Below are positions 8,614 through 17,557 of a stretch of 64,000 bases of DNA, piece after piece. The stretch comes from Burkholderiales bacterium (GTDB lineage Bacteria; Pseudomonadota; Gammaproteobacteria; Burkholderiales; Casimicrobiaceae): contig JANXNI010000049.1 of NCBI GenBank assembly GCA_025354165.1, forward strand, positions 62,001 to 126,000, read 5' to 3'. The number at the start of each line of letters is the position of its first letter. The stretch's first letter is position 1. Under the pieces are notes generated by a model. The model did not search any database, was not told the origin of the DNA, and worked only from the letters and a program-made list of their open reading frames with translations. The translations under genes were made by a program, and so were the position numbers.

Positions 8614-9079
8614 TGGTTTGCTCCCGATGTGATGGATTGTTGACGCCTGACATTTGACATAAACGGTCGCGCAGGCATGGCGCCTAAAACCGCACTCGAT
8701 CAGCACATGCTCCGCTGTGAGGGCACCTTTATGAACGGGATGGCACACCCAACTTCGGGACCTTCATTGCATTAGCGTTGTCTTGTGGACGTTGATGCAG
8801 GAATTAATCATCGCTTCACACCCGTTCTTGTCAGGGCGCGGTGACGTCTTCGGAATTCATGCAGCAGAAGGATTGCGGCGCGTGTCTTGTGCGGCGTAAA
8901 GCACGATAAGTTTCCACAGCGAGTCTATATTTTTGTCCGCACATGGCCGGTTCTCAATAAAGCGTAGTTAGCGCACTTGTTTTTGTAACGGGACGTGTTG
9001 CGCATCGGCATGCCCGTCAGCGCGCAACAACCCGCGCGAATCACGCTTAGGCACACAACGCTGCTGGCGGCGCTGCGGC
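8614..9079. other. Long non-coding gap
   Basis: In these 466 bp I find no coding frame with a credible start or recognisable product. The stretch separates the end of an EamA-type exporter (minus) from the start of the SnoaL-like gene (minus), so the SnoaL-like promoter should lie in its left part. No strong hairpin followed by a T-run was seen. Confidence 0.4.
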
Positions 9080-10012
9080 CTACTGCCGTGCGGGAACCCG
9101 CTGCATTGCCGCTGCAACACCCAGCAACGTTGTCGCAGCCCCCACCGCATGGAACAGATGCAGTTGCTCATCTAGCAACGCCCACGCCGCAATCGCGACC
9201 AGCACAGGCAACAGATTCATGAACAGGCTGGCCCTCGCTGCGCCCAACTGCTTGACGCCAGTCATCCAGAAAAACGGCGCGCCGATGGACGCGGCGGAAC
9301 CTGCGTAAAGGATCAGCGGCGCGTTGGTGATTGTGATCGCCGACATCGGGCCCGCCAGCCAAAACGGTAGCAGCACCACTATGCCGAAGCCGATCTGAAC
9401 GTAGAGCTGTTGCCAGGTCGATAAAGGCAGCGCCCAGCGGCGCAGCAGCACGCCGTACAAGGCGTTCGAAGCGACAGCAATCAGCATGAGGCCATCACCA
9501 ACGTGTACGTCTGCACGCGCGAGCGCGAGCAGCTGACCGTGCGTCGTCAGCACGATCAGGCCGAACAGCGAGACAACAGCGCCGACAATTTGCCGCTTCG
9601 ATAGCGCCTCCGAAGCCAGCAAACTCGCGAGCAGCGCCGAGATCAGCGGCATTAGCGCCACAATCACGCCCATGTTCACAGCGCTGGTAGTTCTGGCGGC
9701 CTCGTAGGCCAGACCCTGATACATCGCCATCCCCAAGCCGCCGAGCACGGCGAGCTTCGGCCAATGCTGGCGGATGGCGGCTCGTTGCCGCCACGCTGCG
9801 CGGCCCACAAACGGCGTCAACACCAAAAATGCCAGCAGCCAACGGTAGAAAGCAATCGACGCCGGATCGATTGCGACGGCGGCCATTTTGGTGACCAGCG
9901 TATTGCCAGTCCAGATCAGCACGGCCCAAAGTGGCGCGAGTGCAAGGCCGGAAGCGGTGGCGTTTGATGGCGCTTTTGCCGCCGTAGCAAATGGGTTCGT
10001 TGCAGTATTCAT
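9080..10012 (-). CDS. EamA/DMT-family transporter
   Basis: A 310-residue inner-membrane exporter with ten predicted helices and two EamA repeats (about 28-155 and 165-300). The characteristic WAVLIWTGNTLVTK and PASIAFYRWLLAFLVL segments are present. Family members efflux metabolites or amino acids. I use the ATG at 10012; an upstream in-frame TTG at 10030 is possible. It is divergent from a LysR gene at 10129, the likely regulator. The substrate is not predictable. Confidence 0.9.
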   Translation of the reverse strand: MNTATNPFATAAKAPSNATASGLALAPLWAVLIWTGNTLVTKMAAVAIDPASIAFYRWLLAFLVLTPFVGRAAWRQRAAIRQHWPKLAVLGGLGMAMYQGLAYEAARTTSAVNMGVIVALMPLISALLASLLASEALSKRQIVGAVVSLFGLIVLTTHGQLLALARADVHVGDGLMLIAVASNALYGVLLRRWALPLSTWQQLYVQIGFGIVVLLPFWLAGPMSAITITNAPLILYAGSAASIGAPFFWMTGVKQLGAARASLFMNLLPVLVAIAAWALLDEQLHLFHAVGAATTLLGVAAAMQRVPARQ

Positions 10013-10128
10013 GACAGCGGAACAGTTCAAATGATGTCGATGCCGTCATTGTTCGCGAGTCCAACGATTGCGTACAGTGCATTTAACAAATACTATGAAT
10101 GCATAAAACGCATCTACAGGGACGCTCA
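10013..10128. promoter_or_regulatory. Divergent promoter region, EamA exporter / LysR
   Basis: This gap of 116 bp contains TGCATT and AATGCA half-sites (around 10078 and 10098) flanking an AT-rich centre, a layout compatible with a LysR site with autoregulation. The RBS AGGGACG for the LysR ATG at 10129 is at its right end. Operator function is inferred. Confidence 0.35.
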
Positions 10129-11067
10129 ATGGCCAAAGTGAATCTGAACCAACTGGAAGATCTGGAAGCGCTGCTGATCGAAGGCAGCGTCGTTGGCGCA
10201 GCGCAGCGTCTGCATTTGAGCGCGCCGGCGATGAGTCGCCGATTGACGCATCTGCGCGACACGTTTGGCGATCCGCTCTTCGTGCTTGCGGGTCGGCGAC
10301 TCGTTCCAACTGAGCGTGCTCTGGCACTGCGGGAGCGGATTCGGGCGGTGCTCGAGGACGCGCGCGGCATCGTCGTTCCGCCGGTCGTAGATTTCACGCG
10401 CCTGGAGCGCACGCTGACTGTGCGGGCCAACGACGGCTTCAGCGGCGTCTGGGCCGCGCAGTTAGCGGCCCGCATCGCCATTGATGCGCCGAGGGTCAGG
10501 CTACATTTCGTACCGCGCGCCGACAACGGCATGGAGGCTTTGCGCAGTGGCGAGGTTGATCTTGATCTCGGTGTGCTTGACGCGCCCGCGCCGGAAATTC
10601 ACAGTCAGTCGCTGTTGAAGACAGCGTTTGTAATGGTCGTCCGACGTGATCACCCGCTCCCCGAAGCGCGTGAGATTGATGTCGCGCGCTTCGTTCAATG
10701 GCCACACGTCACGGCATCGCGGCGCGGACATACGCAGGGTGCAATCGACGTCGCGTTGCGGGCGTTGGGGCTACAGCGTCATGTCGCGGTCGTGGTTCCC
10801 GGATTCCAGGCCGCGATGGCAATGGCCATGAATTCCAATTTGATTGCGGCGATACCGGAGGCGTTTGTGCAGTGGAGCGGCGAGCGTGAACGGCTGCGCG
10901 TGTTCCCGTTGCCCGTGGCCACGGCACCCGTCGATATCGCGATCAGTTGGCATCCGCGTTATCACGCCGACCCGGTGCATCGCTGGCTGCGGGAGCACGT
11001 CAAAGCTACGACGCGAGGTGCTTTTGACACTGCGGACATCGCTGAAGCGCCAGCAGCTTTAGGCTAA
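10129..11067 (+). CDS. LysR-family transcriptional regulator
   Basis: A 312-residue regulator, N-terminal HTH (MAKVNLNQLEDLEALLIEGS, about 1-65) and a substrate-binding domain ending HPRYHADPVHRWLREHV, a C-terminus typical of the NodD/NahR-like group. The start at 10129 follows an AGGGACG ribosome site; an ATG at 10099 lacks one. It is divergent from the EamA exporter. The last 14 bases of the gene are also the left end of a 116-bp palindromic repeat (11054-11169), so the final residues (AALG) are encoded by the repeat. Confidence 0.92.
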   Translation: MAKVNLNQLEDLEALLIEGSVVGAAQRLHLSAPAMSRRLTHLRDTFGDPLFVLAGRRLVPTERALALRERIRAVLEDARGIVVPPVVDFTRLERTLTVRANDGFSGVWAAQLAARIAIDAPRVRLHFVPRADNGMEALRSGEVDLDLGVLDAPAPEIHSQSLLKTAFVMVVRRDHPLPEAREIDVARFVQWPHVTASRRGHTQGAIDVALRALGLQRHVAVVVPGFQAAMAMAMNSNLIAAIPEAFVQWSGERERLRVFPLPVATAPVDIAISWHPRYHADPVHRWLREHVKATTRGAFDTADIAEAPAALG

Positions 11068-11169
11068 ACGCCATATTTCACTGGGGCTATGGTCTGATTT
11101 ATCAACATATCGACTATCCGCGATTTGTTTAGCTAGCCCCTGTTCACAGGTTCTTTCACGAAAAAGCTG
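11054..11169. repeat. 116-bp palindromic element, copy A
   Basis: The ends are CAGCTTT (11054-11060) and AAAGCTG (11163-11169). GGGGCTA at internal positions 30-36 is mirrored by TAGCCCC at 81-87, and TCGA occupies 57-60, the exact dyad centre. It overlaps the last 14 bp of the LysR gene and ends 4 bp from the stop codon of the convergent SGNH hydrolase. Ungapped comparison with the copy at 49754 gives about 57% identity by hand count. See the separate finding on the family. Confidence 0.85.
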
Positions 11170-11173
11170 AACC

Positions 11174-11941
11174 TCACTTCGTGAGTTTTTCCCGGTCGAA
11201 ATGGACGCCGAATTCGGGGATGGCGCGGCTCAATTCCCGCGCCATCATTTTCGCAAAAAAACTGGCCCCCTTCGGGCCGAGATGCGTGTGGTCGAACCGG
11301 CTCGGCGTGCTTTTGCCCGGCGGCTCTTCGGCGAGCGTGTCGGCCTCGACTGTCCCCATTGCTGCTACAGCGGCGGCGCTCTTCTCGTTCAAGTCAATCA
11401 GCGGCACTGATTTATTTTTTGCGACAAGGCGAATCGCGTCGGCCCACGGCACGAGATCGTTCTTCAACGCGCCGTCGTGGAAGCTGCGGCGCGTCAGTGG
11501 CGTAACGAGTACGGGCGTGCCGCCGAGCGCGTTCACCTCGGCGACATAACGCGCCATGTTCATCGGAAATTCCGTCGCCAGATCTGTTGACCGCTCCGCT
11601 TTTCCCGGCTGATCGTTGTGGCCAAACTGGAGCAGCACGTACGTCTCACGATAAGGTTCGCGGTCCTTGAGCAGCGTTTGTACGGTGTCCCAAAGGCCTT
11701 CAGCGCGGAAACTTTTTGAGCTGCGCCCGCCTTTCGCCAGATTGATGCATTTGACGTCCGGCTTGAACAGGGCGCACAGCGCGTCGCCATAGCCCGTCCT
11801 GGTATTCATCGTGGAATCACCCACCAGAACGACGCGAATCGGTTTTGTGTCAGCGGCTTGCACCGATTGCCCCACCAGCTGAATGGCGAGTGCAGCCGCC
11901 AGCAGAACGATTCTGAAAACACGGGAACCAGAAATAGGCAT
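11174..11941 (-). CDS. SGNH hydrolase, rhamnogalacturonan acetylesterase-like
   Basis: A 255-residue secreted esterase that would remove acetyl groups from the rhamnogalacturonan part of pectin. The signal peptide ends near VQAAD. All SGNH blocks are visible: GDSTM with the nucleophile Ser, KGGRSSKSF with the oxyanion Gly, FGHNDQ with the Asn, and DHTHLG with the catalytic Asp/His pair. The start is ATG at 11941 after GGAG; an ATG four codons upstream is possible. It lies 93 bp after the TonB receptor on the same strand. The SGNH family is certain; the rhamnogalacturonan specificity rests on the GRSSKSF/GHNDQ pattern and the pectin context. Confidence 0.88.
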   Translation of the reverse strand: MPISGSRVFRIVLLAAALAIQLVGQSVQAADTKPIRVVLVGDSTMNTRTGYGDALCALFKPDVKCINLAKGGRSSKSFRAEGLWDTVQTLLKDREPYRETYVLLQFGHNDQPGKAERSTDLATEFPMNMARYVAEVNALGGTPVLVTPLTRRSFHDGALKNDLVPWADAIRLVAKNKSVPLIDLNEKSAAAVAAMGTVEADTLAEEPPGKSTPSRFDHTHLGPKGASFFAKMMARELSRAIPEFGVHFDREKLTK

Positions 11942-12034
11942 GACGCTCTCCATTCACCACTTCACCAGAAAGAAAAAGGAGCGTGACGCTTGTAGGCACC
12001 ACGCTCCGAATGACGTTACGTCTGAGGACTGGGA

Positions 12035-15000
12035 CTAGAACTTGTAGCGGAACCCTGCGAGCACCTCGCGACCGGTGACCGTGTACGCCACCGAGCTGTT
12101 GCGAGCGCGGCTGATGAACTGGTCGTTCGCCTGATTGGTCAGGTTGACACCCTCAAGCGTCAGCTCAAGTTTGTCGTTCCATTTGTATGACACCGAGGCA
12201 TCCACGTTGAGCGACTTGTTGGTACCTTCAACGTCGTTGTTGTTCTGACCCGGCACGCGCGTCAGATACGAACTACGGTACGAGCCCGAGATGCGCGCGC
12301 TGAAGCGACCGTCGTCGTAGTAGAGCGTGCCGTTGTATGACTTTGGCGAAAGATTCAGCAGATCATCGGTGATCGTCGCTGTTCCGGTCGGGGAAACCAG
12401 ATACGCAATTCTTGATCGAACCTGCGTGTAGTTCAGCAGCACGCCGAAGTTCTTGCCAATACCCGGCAGGAACGTGAGCGGCTGCTGGTAGTTCAACTCA
12501 AACCCGGTGAGCTTCCCGCCCTCAGTGTTGACCGGTGTGGTGACCTGAAAGACCTCATCGCCGGTGAAATTGGCCGGGATCAGCGACAGTGGCAGGCCCG
12601 TCTGGTTGTACGGTACGTTGACGCGCAGACTTTGAATGTAGGTATTGATATTCTTCTGAAACAGGCCGAGGCTGACGATGGAATTCTTGTTGAAATACCA
12701 CTCGAAGCTGGCATCCATCGTTTTCGCCCGGAACGGCTTTAACAGCGGATTGCCTGTCGTGATCGAAAGCTGACCCGTGGTGTTGATCGAGCCACCGGGG
12801 CTGACGCTGCCCAAACCAGGACGCGACATCACCTTGGCGGCAGCAAAGCGCACGACGAAATCACGCGTGACGTCGATTGCCACGTTAGCAGACGGCAGAA
12901 AGTCGCTGTACTTGTTGTCAACCGTTACTTGTGTCCCACCCGCATTGGCCTGATAACCCGTCGCCGACATCTTGGTCTCGACATAGCGCGCGCCGATATT
13001 GCCACGTACGGGGCGACCAAACAGCGTGTGCGAGAAATCAGCCATGAACCAGCCACCGGTATCGGCTTCGCTCACGCTCTGGTTGTTGCCGCGTGCGTTG
13101 CCGTTGGTGATCGATGACAGCGTGAAATCGCCGGGGCCGCCTGCGGGGCCGCTGATGATGCAATTGCAGTAAATGTTGTACGCCTGCGAGATCGCGCTAA
13201 GGTTCGGAATGACCCACGAAGTCGTGCTGCCCGCTGGCAAACCTAATCCACGACCAAAGTTGTTGAGCGTTGTCGTCAAGCTCGACTGGCTGGTACCCGC
13301 AGCCGGCGCAAAAATGGTGTCGTTCTGGTTAACTCGACGGAACTCGTAGGTATCGAACTGATACTTTTTGTAGTCCGGCCCAGCCTTGAATGTAAGCTTG
13401 TCGGGGATCGCTTCCCAGGCCACGTTCAGTTGCGCAACGTCGTTACGGTTGGTCGTGCCCTGAGGGCGAATTCGGATCTCGCTCGTTGTGGTGTTGGCCA
13501 CTGTAGCCGACTGGGTGCCGGTAGTCGCCACTGGCACGCCGACCAAGCCAAGCGTGCCTGCCTGTGAAGTGTTGAACGGATAGGTGATCAACGGCAGGCG
13601 GTCGTTACCGCGAAAGTCGATGCTGTAGCCGTTGACGTTGAGCGCGTCGAGCGTTGTGGTTGTCTGGATAGGGTTACGGAAGCGCGACTCCGCGCGACCG
13701 ATTTTGGCGGAGACCTTGACCGATTCACCGATGTCCTGCTCCAGCGTCAGGGTCGGCTGCGTGAACTCGGTGGCAAGTTTGTCGAAGCGCGACTCGGCAC
13801 GAATATCCACACCGTTGTACGTACCGTAGAGCAGCGCGCCGTTCGGTGCGTAAGCCGTCGACACCACGCTGGTTTGCGGTTTGCCACCCTGCGCCAGAGT
13901 ACGGCTAAATGAGATCGCCTCAAGATAGTCCTCTTGCCGCGTTGCATCAAGCTTCGAATACATCATGTCGAAGGTTAATAGCGTGCCGTCACGAGGCCGC
14001 CACTGCAGCGCGCCGGTGAGACCAAAACGTTCCTGATCATTGGTCAGTCGTCCGTAGCGCGGCAGACGGGGATCAAAGTTGTTAGCGTTGTTCGCCGCGT
14101 TGTAGGCCGCGATGGTGTCCGTATTGCCCGTCAGACGTGGGACGCCCTGCGCAGCGGGACCGCAGGTCGTGGCGGTCGATGTGCTTGGATTAGCAGTGAC
14201 GCCCGTCGGTGCGCACCAACCGCCGGATGACGGACCATTGTCCCAGCGGACACTGCTGAAGCCTTCTTCGTTGACGCGACGCTGGGAGTAAGCGCCTGAA
14301 ATCAACGCACCGAATTTGCCATCACCCCAGGTGTTCGACAACAGAAACGCCGCGCGGGGATCGACCTTGCCCGACAAGTCGTTGTAGCGTTCTTTTGCCG
14401 AAAAAACAGCAGTCGCGCCTTTATAGTCAAACGGTCGCCCGGACTGCAAATCGACCGTGGCACCGAGTGAGCCCTCATCGACGTCAGCCGAAGAACTTTT
14501 GCGCACGGTAATTGAATTGAAGAGTTCCGAGGCAAAGACGTTGAAGTCGAAGCCGCGACCACGGTTGTTGCCGCCGGAACTGTCAGTGCCGCCGGTGGTC
14601 GCCAATGCTTCAATTCCATTGATGCGCACTCGGGTGAACTGCGATCCGAGACCACGGACAGTAATGTTGCGGCCTTCACCCCCGTCGCGCGAAATGACCA
14701 CGCCAGGTATTCGCTGCAGTGACTCTGCGAGGTTGGCGTCAGGGAATTTGGCGATGTCCTCCGCCTTCACCACATCGACAATCCCGTTGTCTTCGCGCTT
14801 CTTGTTCATTGCGCTTTCCAGCGACGCGCGGAATCCGGTGACCACGACGGTGTCGACGGCGGTCGTGCCAGCGGCTGGTTTGGCTGACTCGTTGGCGGGT
14901 TGCGCGGTGGGCGCTTGCGCAACTACGATGGGCTGCGCGGTTGCGGGCTGAGCCGTTGCGGGCTTTGCAGGCTCCGGGGTTTGTTGAGCCGATACCGGGC

Positions 15001-15061
15001 TCATCATGGCCAGCAACGCTAGCGCGATTGGCGACAGCAGCAACTTATTGTCGTGCTTCAT
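12035..15061 (-). CDS. TonB-dependent outer-membrane receptor
   Basis: A 1008-residue receptor for uptake across the outer membrane. Order: signal peptide (1-26, ending SAQQ), an Ala/Pro/Gln-rich linker (27-65), TonB box VDTVVVTG, plug domain with ESLQRIPGVVISRDGGEGRN and FTRVRINGIEAL, then a large beta-barrel ending in an aromatic residue (RYKF). Length and plug are typical of the Caulobacter/Xanthomonas-type carbohydrate receptors. The start ATG at 15061 has an excellent AAAGGAGGAGAG site; the frame stays open to 15154 without support. Neighbours make pectin oligosaccharides the likely ligand, which is inference. Confidence 0.93.
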   Translation of the reverse strand: MKHDNKLLLSPIALALLAMMSPVSAQQTPEPAKPATAQPATAQPIVVAQAPTAQPANESAKPAAGTTAVDTVVVTGFRASLESAMNKKREDNGIVDVVKAEDIAKFPDANLAESLQRIPGVVISRDGGEGRNITVRGLGSQFTRVRINGIEALATTGGTDSSGGNNRGRGFDFNVFASELFNSITVRKSSSADVDEGSLGATVDLQSGRPFDYKGATAVFSAKERYNDLSGKVDPRAAFLLSNTWGDGKFGALISGAYSQRRVNEEGFSSVRWDNGPSSGGWCAPTGVTANPSTSTATTCGPAAQGVPRLTGNTDTIAAYNAANNANNFDPRLPRYGRLTNDQERFGLTGALQWRPRDGTLLTFDMMYSKLDATRQEDYLEAISFSRTLAQGGKPQTSVVSTAYAPNGALLYGTYNGVDIRAESRFDKLATEFTQPTLTLEQDIGESVKVSAKIGRAESRFRNPIQTTTTLDALNVNGYSIDFRGNDRLPLITYPFNTSQAGTLGLVGVPVATTGTQSATVANTTTSEIRIRPQGTTNRNDVAQLNVAWEAIPDKLTFKAGPDYKKYQFDTYEFRRVNQNDTIFAPAAGTSQSSLTTTLNNFGRGLGLPAGSTTSWVIPNLSAISQAYNIYCNCIISGPAGGPGDFTLSSITNGNARGNNQSVSEADTGGWFMADFSHTLFGRPVRGNIGARYVETKMSATGYQANAGGTQVTVDNKYSDFLPSANVAIDVTRDFVVRFAAAKVMSRPGLGSVSPGGSINTTGQLSITTGNPLLKPFRAKTMDASFEWYFNKNSIVSLGLFQKNINTYIQSLRVNVPYNQTGLPLSLIPANFTGDEVFQVTTPVNTEGGKLTGFELNYQQPLTFLPGIGKNFGVLLNYTQVRSRIAYLVSPTGTATITDDLLNLSPKSYNGTLYYDDGRFSARISGSYRSSYLTRVPGQNNNDVEGTNKSLNVDASVSYKWNDKLELTLEGVNLTNQANDQFISRARNSSVAYTVTGREVLAGFRYKF

Positions 15062-15265
15062 TGGTCTCTCCTCCTTTGAATTGAATTTCTCTGACGCCTT
15101 CGCAGGTCGCGAGTCTCGCCACCTGTAGTTGCCTGACCTGTGCCTCGTTCGCATCGGTGCTGACAGCGGATCGATTGCATTGAATCGGCGCGTTTGACTG
15201 CAATGATGTGAACCGTCCGCTGGCGTCCTACTCCTCCACCAGCACGGGCGAAATGAAATGTATCA

Positions 15266-15288
15266 CAGACATCACATGTCTGACATCT
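15266..15288. promoter_or_regulatory. Palindromic operator candidate upstream of TonB receptor
   Basis: CAGACAT (15266-15272) and ATGTCTG (15276-15282) form a perfect 7-bp inverted repeat with a 3-bp spacer. It runs on into TCTGACATCT (15279-15288), giving a second overlapping palindrome ATGTC-T-GACAT. The ten-base word recurs upstream of pectinesterase (3245) and the GntR gene (16421). The site is about 205 bp before the receptor start codon. It is the most complete form of the word and a good candidate for binding by the local regulator. Confidence 0.5.
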
Positions 15289-15476
15289 ATTAACCCACGA
15301 CTTGATTTTACGAGTCCGGGTGTCGTTTTTTTGCGAAAGGTGAGGGTGCAAGCGGCAAACGCACACACGATCAGACGTGCTTTTACTCACGCGACATTGC
15401 CGCCACCAGCGGGAATACCGACCAGGTGAACGTCGCAACCGCACACGGAAAGCTACGTCGCCGAACTTACGGTCTA
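15289..15476. other. Non-coding part of TonB-receptor upstream region
   Basis: Together with 15062-15288 this makes a 482-bp gap between the TonB receptor and the GntR gene. I find no gene in it. The left part is the receptor leader with its ribosome site; the right part is GC-richer and ends in a hairpin at 15477-15497. Confidence 0.4.
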
Positions 15477-15497
15477 AATTCCCGCGTTCGCGGGTAT
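15477..15497. repeat. REP-like hairpin, candidate terminator of GntR gene
   Basis: CCCGCG (15481-15486) and CGCGGG (15489-15494) pair perfectly around TT, with flanking AATT and TAT extending the stem weakly. Read on the minus strand it begins GTCATACCCGCG, resembling the common GTCAT-C-CCGCG hairpin repeats of proteobacteria. It lies 47 bp past the GntR stop, so it could end that transcript. Confidence 0.55.
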
Positions 15498-15543
15498 GAC
15501 GGCCTATTTACCGGAAGAGGGTTGGCGATATGCGCGACGCCGG

Positions 15544-16278
15544 CTAAGACGCCTCTGCCACGCGGCGAAGACGCTCGCGGCTATTGGTCAGATGGATCCG
15601 CATGGCGGCTTTGGCGGAGTCCGAATCCTGACGCTCGATGGCGTCAAAAATAACGTTGTGCTCGCGATTCACCCGCTCCAGATACGCATTTTTTTCTTCT
15701 TTGGCCAATTGAGGCGAATTGACGCGCGCACGCGGAATCAGGGTCGTTCCCAGATGGCGCATCAGCTCAAAGAAATGGGGATTTTGTGTGGCTTCTGCAA
15801 TCGCCAGATGAAACCGGAAATCGGCTTCAATGGTGTCCGAACCGGTCGACGCGCAGTGAACAAAATCGTCAATCGCGGCTTGCATCTCGGCGAGCTGCCG
15901 CAGGTTACGCCGTGCAGCGGCAAGGCCCGCAGACTCGGTCTCCAGGCTCACGCGCAACTCAAGCACATTGACGATATCAACCACGGTCTCAACGTCCACC
16001 GGATCGATACGAAAGCCCGGCCCATCGGGCGGCGACTCACTCACGAAACTGCCAATTCCATGCTGCGTCACGACCAGCTGGGCTTGCTGCAAACGCGAAA
16101 TGGCTTCGCGAACGACGGTACGACTGACACCATGTTCGACCATGATTTCGGCCTCGGTCGGCATGCGCATTCCGGCGGCGTAAGTGCCGTCCTTGATGCG
16201 TGCTTGCAGCGTTGAAACGAGCTCTACGGCCAGACTGCGACTCTTGCGCAGCGTTCGTGATGCTAGTTGTGTGGTCAT
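15544..16278 (-). CDS. GntR-family regulator, FCD (FadR-like) type
   Basis: A 244-residue repressor-type protein. The N-terminal winged helix (about 10-80; MPTEAEIMVEHGVSRTVVRE) is followed by an all-helical FCD ligand domain with the usual metal-site acid and histidines (EADFRFHLAIAEA, VNREHNVIF, MRIHLTNSRERL). I chose ATG at 16278 because GGGGAAG precedes it; the frame is open to 16440 and an ATG at 16338 is possible. Members of this family control uronate, gluconate and aldarate genes. Between divergent uronate dehydrogenase and the TonB receptor it is the obvious local regulator. A FadR-type operator lies 26 bp upstream. Confidence 0.92.
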   Translation of the reverse strand: MTTQLASRTLRKSRSLAVELVSTLQARIKDGTYAAGMRMPTEAEIMVEHGVSRTVVREAISRLQQAQLVVTQHGIGSFVSESPPDGPGFRIDPVDVETVVDIVNVLELRVSLETESAGLAAARRNLRQLAEMQAAIDDFVHCASTGSDTIEADFRFHLAIAEATQNPHFFELMRHLGTTLIPRARVNSPQLAKEEKNAYLERVNREHNVIFDAIERQDSDSAKAAMRIHLTNSRERLRRVAEAS

Positions 16279-16303
16279 CCGCGCACTTCCCCAGTCATTG
16301 ACA

Positions 16304-16314
16304 TTGTTAGACAA
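16304..16314. promoter_or_regulatory. FadR-type operator in front of the GntR gene
   Basis: TTGTTAGACAA is a perfect TTGT-N3-ACAA palindrome, matching the T-N-GT-N3-AC-N-A pattern known for FadR-subfamily GntR proteins. It lies 26-36 bp before the chosen GntR start, which suggests autoregulation. Confidence 0.55.
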
Positions 16315-16420
16315 CCGACGTGCCTCTTCAACATTCATTCTAGTGCGCCACGCTGCAGAGGCTAAATCGGCGTGCACAACCGTCTGCTCTGCTCCACCTA
16401 CGCAGGCAACAGGGACGCAA

Positions 16421-16432
16421 TCTGACATCTCT
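16421..16432. promoter_or_regulatory. Shared TCTGACATCT word upstream of GntR gene
   Basis: TCTGACATCT recurs here 143 bp before the GntR start. Identical ten-base words lie upstream of pectinesterase (3245) and the TonB receptor (15279). No second half-site is obvious at this copy. Confidence 0.35.
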
Positions 16433-16559
16433 GCCATCACCTTGCAGCGCGAGAAGTTTAGCTAGCAGGAGTAGCTGATCGTCGGACACGGTTAACTACG
16501 TTCACCCACTCAACACCGTAGCGACGATAAAACTGCTGTTGACTCTTGCCCGTGATGTA

Positions 16560-16589
16560 CTAACATTGCGGCAAATGTTAGCGCTACCA
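16560..16589. promoter_or_regulatory. Inverted repeat and LacI-type operator in GntR/udh divergent region
   Basis: CTAACATT (16560-16567) and AATGTTAG (16574-16581) are a perfect 8-bp inverted repeat around GCGGCA. Overlapping its right arm, TGTTAGCGCTACCA (16576-16589) is a 14-bp palindrome with one mismatch pair and central CG, the form of LacI-family operators. The two overlapping symmetries lie about 135 bp before the udh start. No LacI-family gene is in the window, so a regulator would be encoded elsewhere. Confidence 0.5.
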
Positions 16590-16723
16590 TATTTTCCTCC
16601 ATACCTCATTTTGTTGTCGACGATCGCCAACATACAGGGTAGTCGCGCCGTACAGGTCACGACAAAGCACAATAATTTACTTGTTGTATGATAACTGACA
16701 AATAATCACGTATCAACTCAAAA

Positions 16724-17533
16724 ATGTCGAACAAAATCAATCGCTTATTACTCACGGGAGCCGCAGGTGGTCTGGGTAAAGTTCTACGTCCACGCCTTGC
16801 CCCCCTCGCCAACAAGTTACGCCTGTCCGATGTGGCGAACCTTGGTGACGCTGGCCCGAATGAGGAGCTAATGCCGTGCGATCTGGGCGACTTTGACGCG
16901 ATGCTCACGCTGCTGGACGGTGTGGATTCCGTGGTTCATCTGGGGGGCATGTCGATCGACGGCGCGTTCGAACCCATTCTTAACGCAAACATTCGCGGCG
17001 TGTACAACCTGTACGAAGCGGCGCGGCTCAAGGGCACAAAGCGTATCTTGTTTGCCAGCTCGAACCATGTGGTCGGCTTTCATAAACAGTCCGAACGTCT
17101 CGACGCGGACGCCCTCCTCCGCCCTGATGGCAATTACGGCATTAGCAAAGTGTTTGGCGAGGCGGCATCACGTTTCTACTTTGATCGCTACGGCATTGAG
17201 ACGGTATGCATGCGTATCGGCTCGTCGTATCCCAAGCCGATTGATCGGCGCATGATGTCTACGTGGCTGAGTTTTGACGATCTCACCAACCTTGTGACTT
17301 GCGCGCTGCACGCCCCGGAAGTTGGGCACACCATTGTCTACGGCGCATCCGACAATACGCCGTCCTGGTGGGATAACAGCAAGGCCGCGCATCTCGGCTG
17401 GACGCCGAAAGATTCTTCGGAACCGTTCCGCGCCGAAATGGAGGCAAGCGCCGTCCATTTACCTGCCGACGACCTTGCGATGCAGTATCAGGGCGGTGGC
17501 TTCGTCAAACTTGGCCCGTTTCCGCACAAATAG
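16724..17533 (+). CDS. udh: Uronate dehydrogenase
   Basis: A 269-residue short-chain-type NAD+ dehydrogenase that oxidises galacturonate or glucuronate to the aldarolactone. The Rossmann motif is TGAAGGLG (11-18); the catalytic set is Ser112/113 with Tyr138-x3-Lys142 (NYGISK). Segments LRLSDVANL, VVHLGGMSIDGAFEPILNAN, FASSNHVVGF and STWLSFDD align closely from memory with the Agrobacterium enzyme. It opens a plus-strand operon with a lactonase (25 bp away), a TRAP transporter and a DapA-family gene, as in oxidative uronate pathways. The gene is divergent from the GntR regulator. Confidence 0.93.
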   Translation: MSNKINRLLLTGAAGGLGKVLRPRLAPLANKLRLSDVANLGDAGPNEELMPCDLGDFDAMLTLLDGVDSVVHLGGMSIDGAFEPILNANIRGVYNLYEAARLKGTKRILFASSNHVVGFHKQSERLDADALLRPDGNYGISKVFGEAASRFYFDRYGIETVCMRIGSSYPKPIDRRMMSTWLSFDDLTNLVTCALHAPEVGHTIVYGASDNTPSWWDNSKAAHLGWTPKDSSEPFRAEMEASAVHLPADDLAMQYQGGGFVKLGPFPHK

Positions 17534-17557
17534 CCACGTAGCAAACCGATTCAAGCA

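Noticed and set aside
16279-16440. N-terminal extension of the GntR protein by 54 residues
   Set aside because: It would put the FadR-type operator inside the coding region; the ATG at 16278 has a good ribosome site and the family N-terminus.
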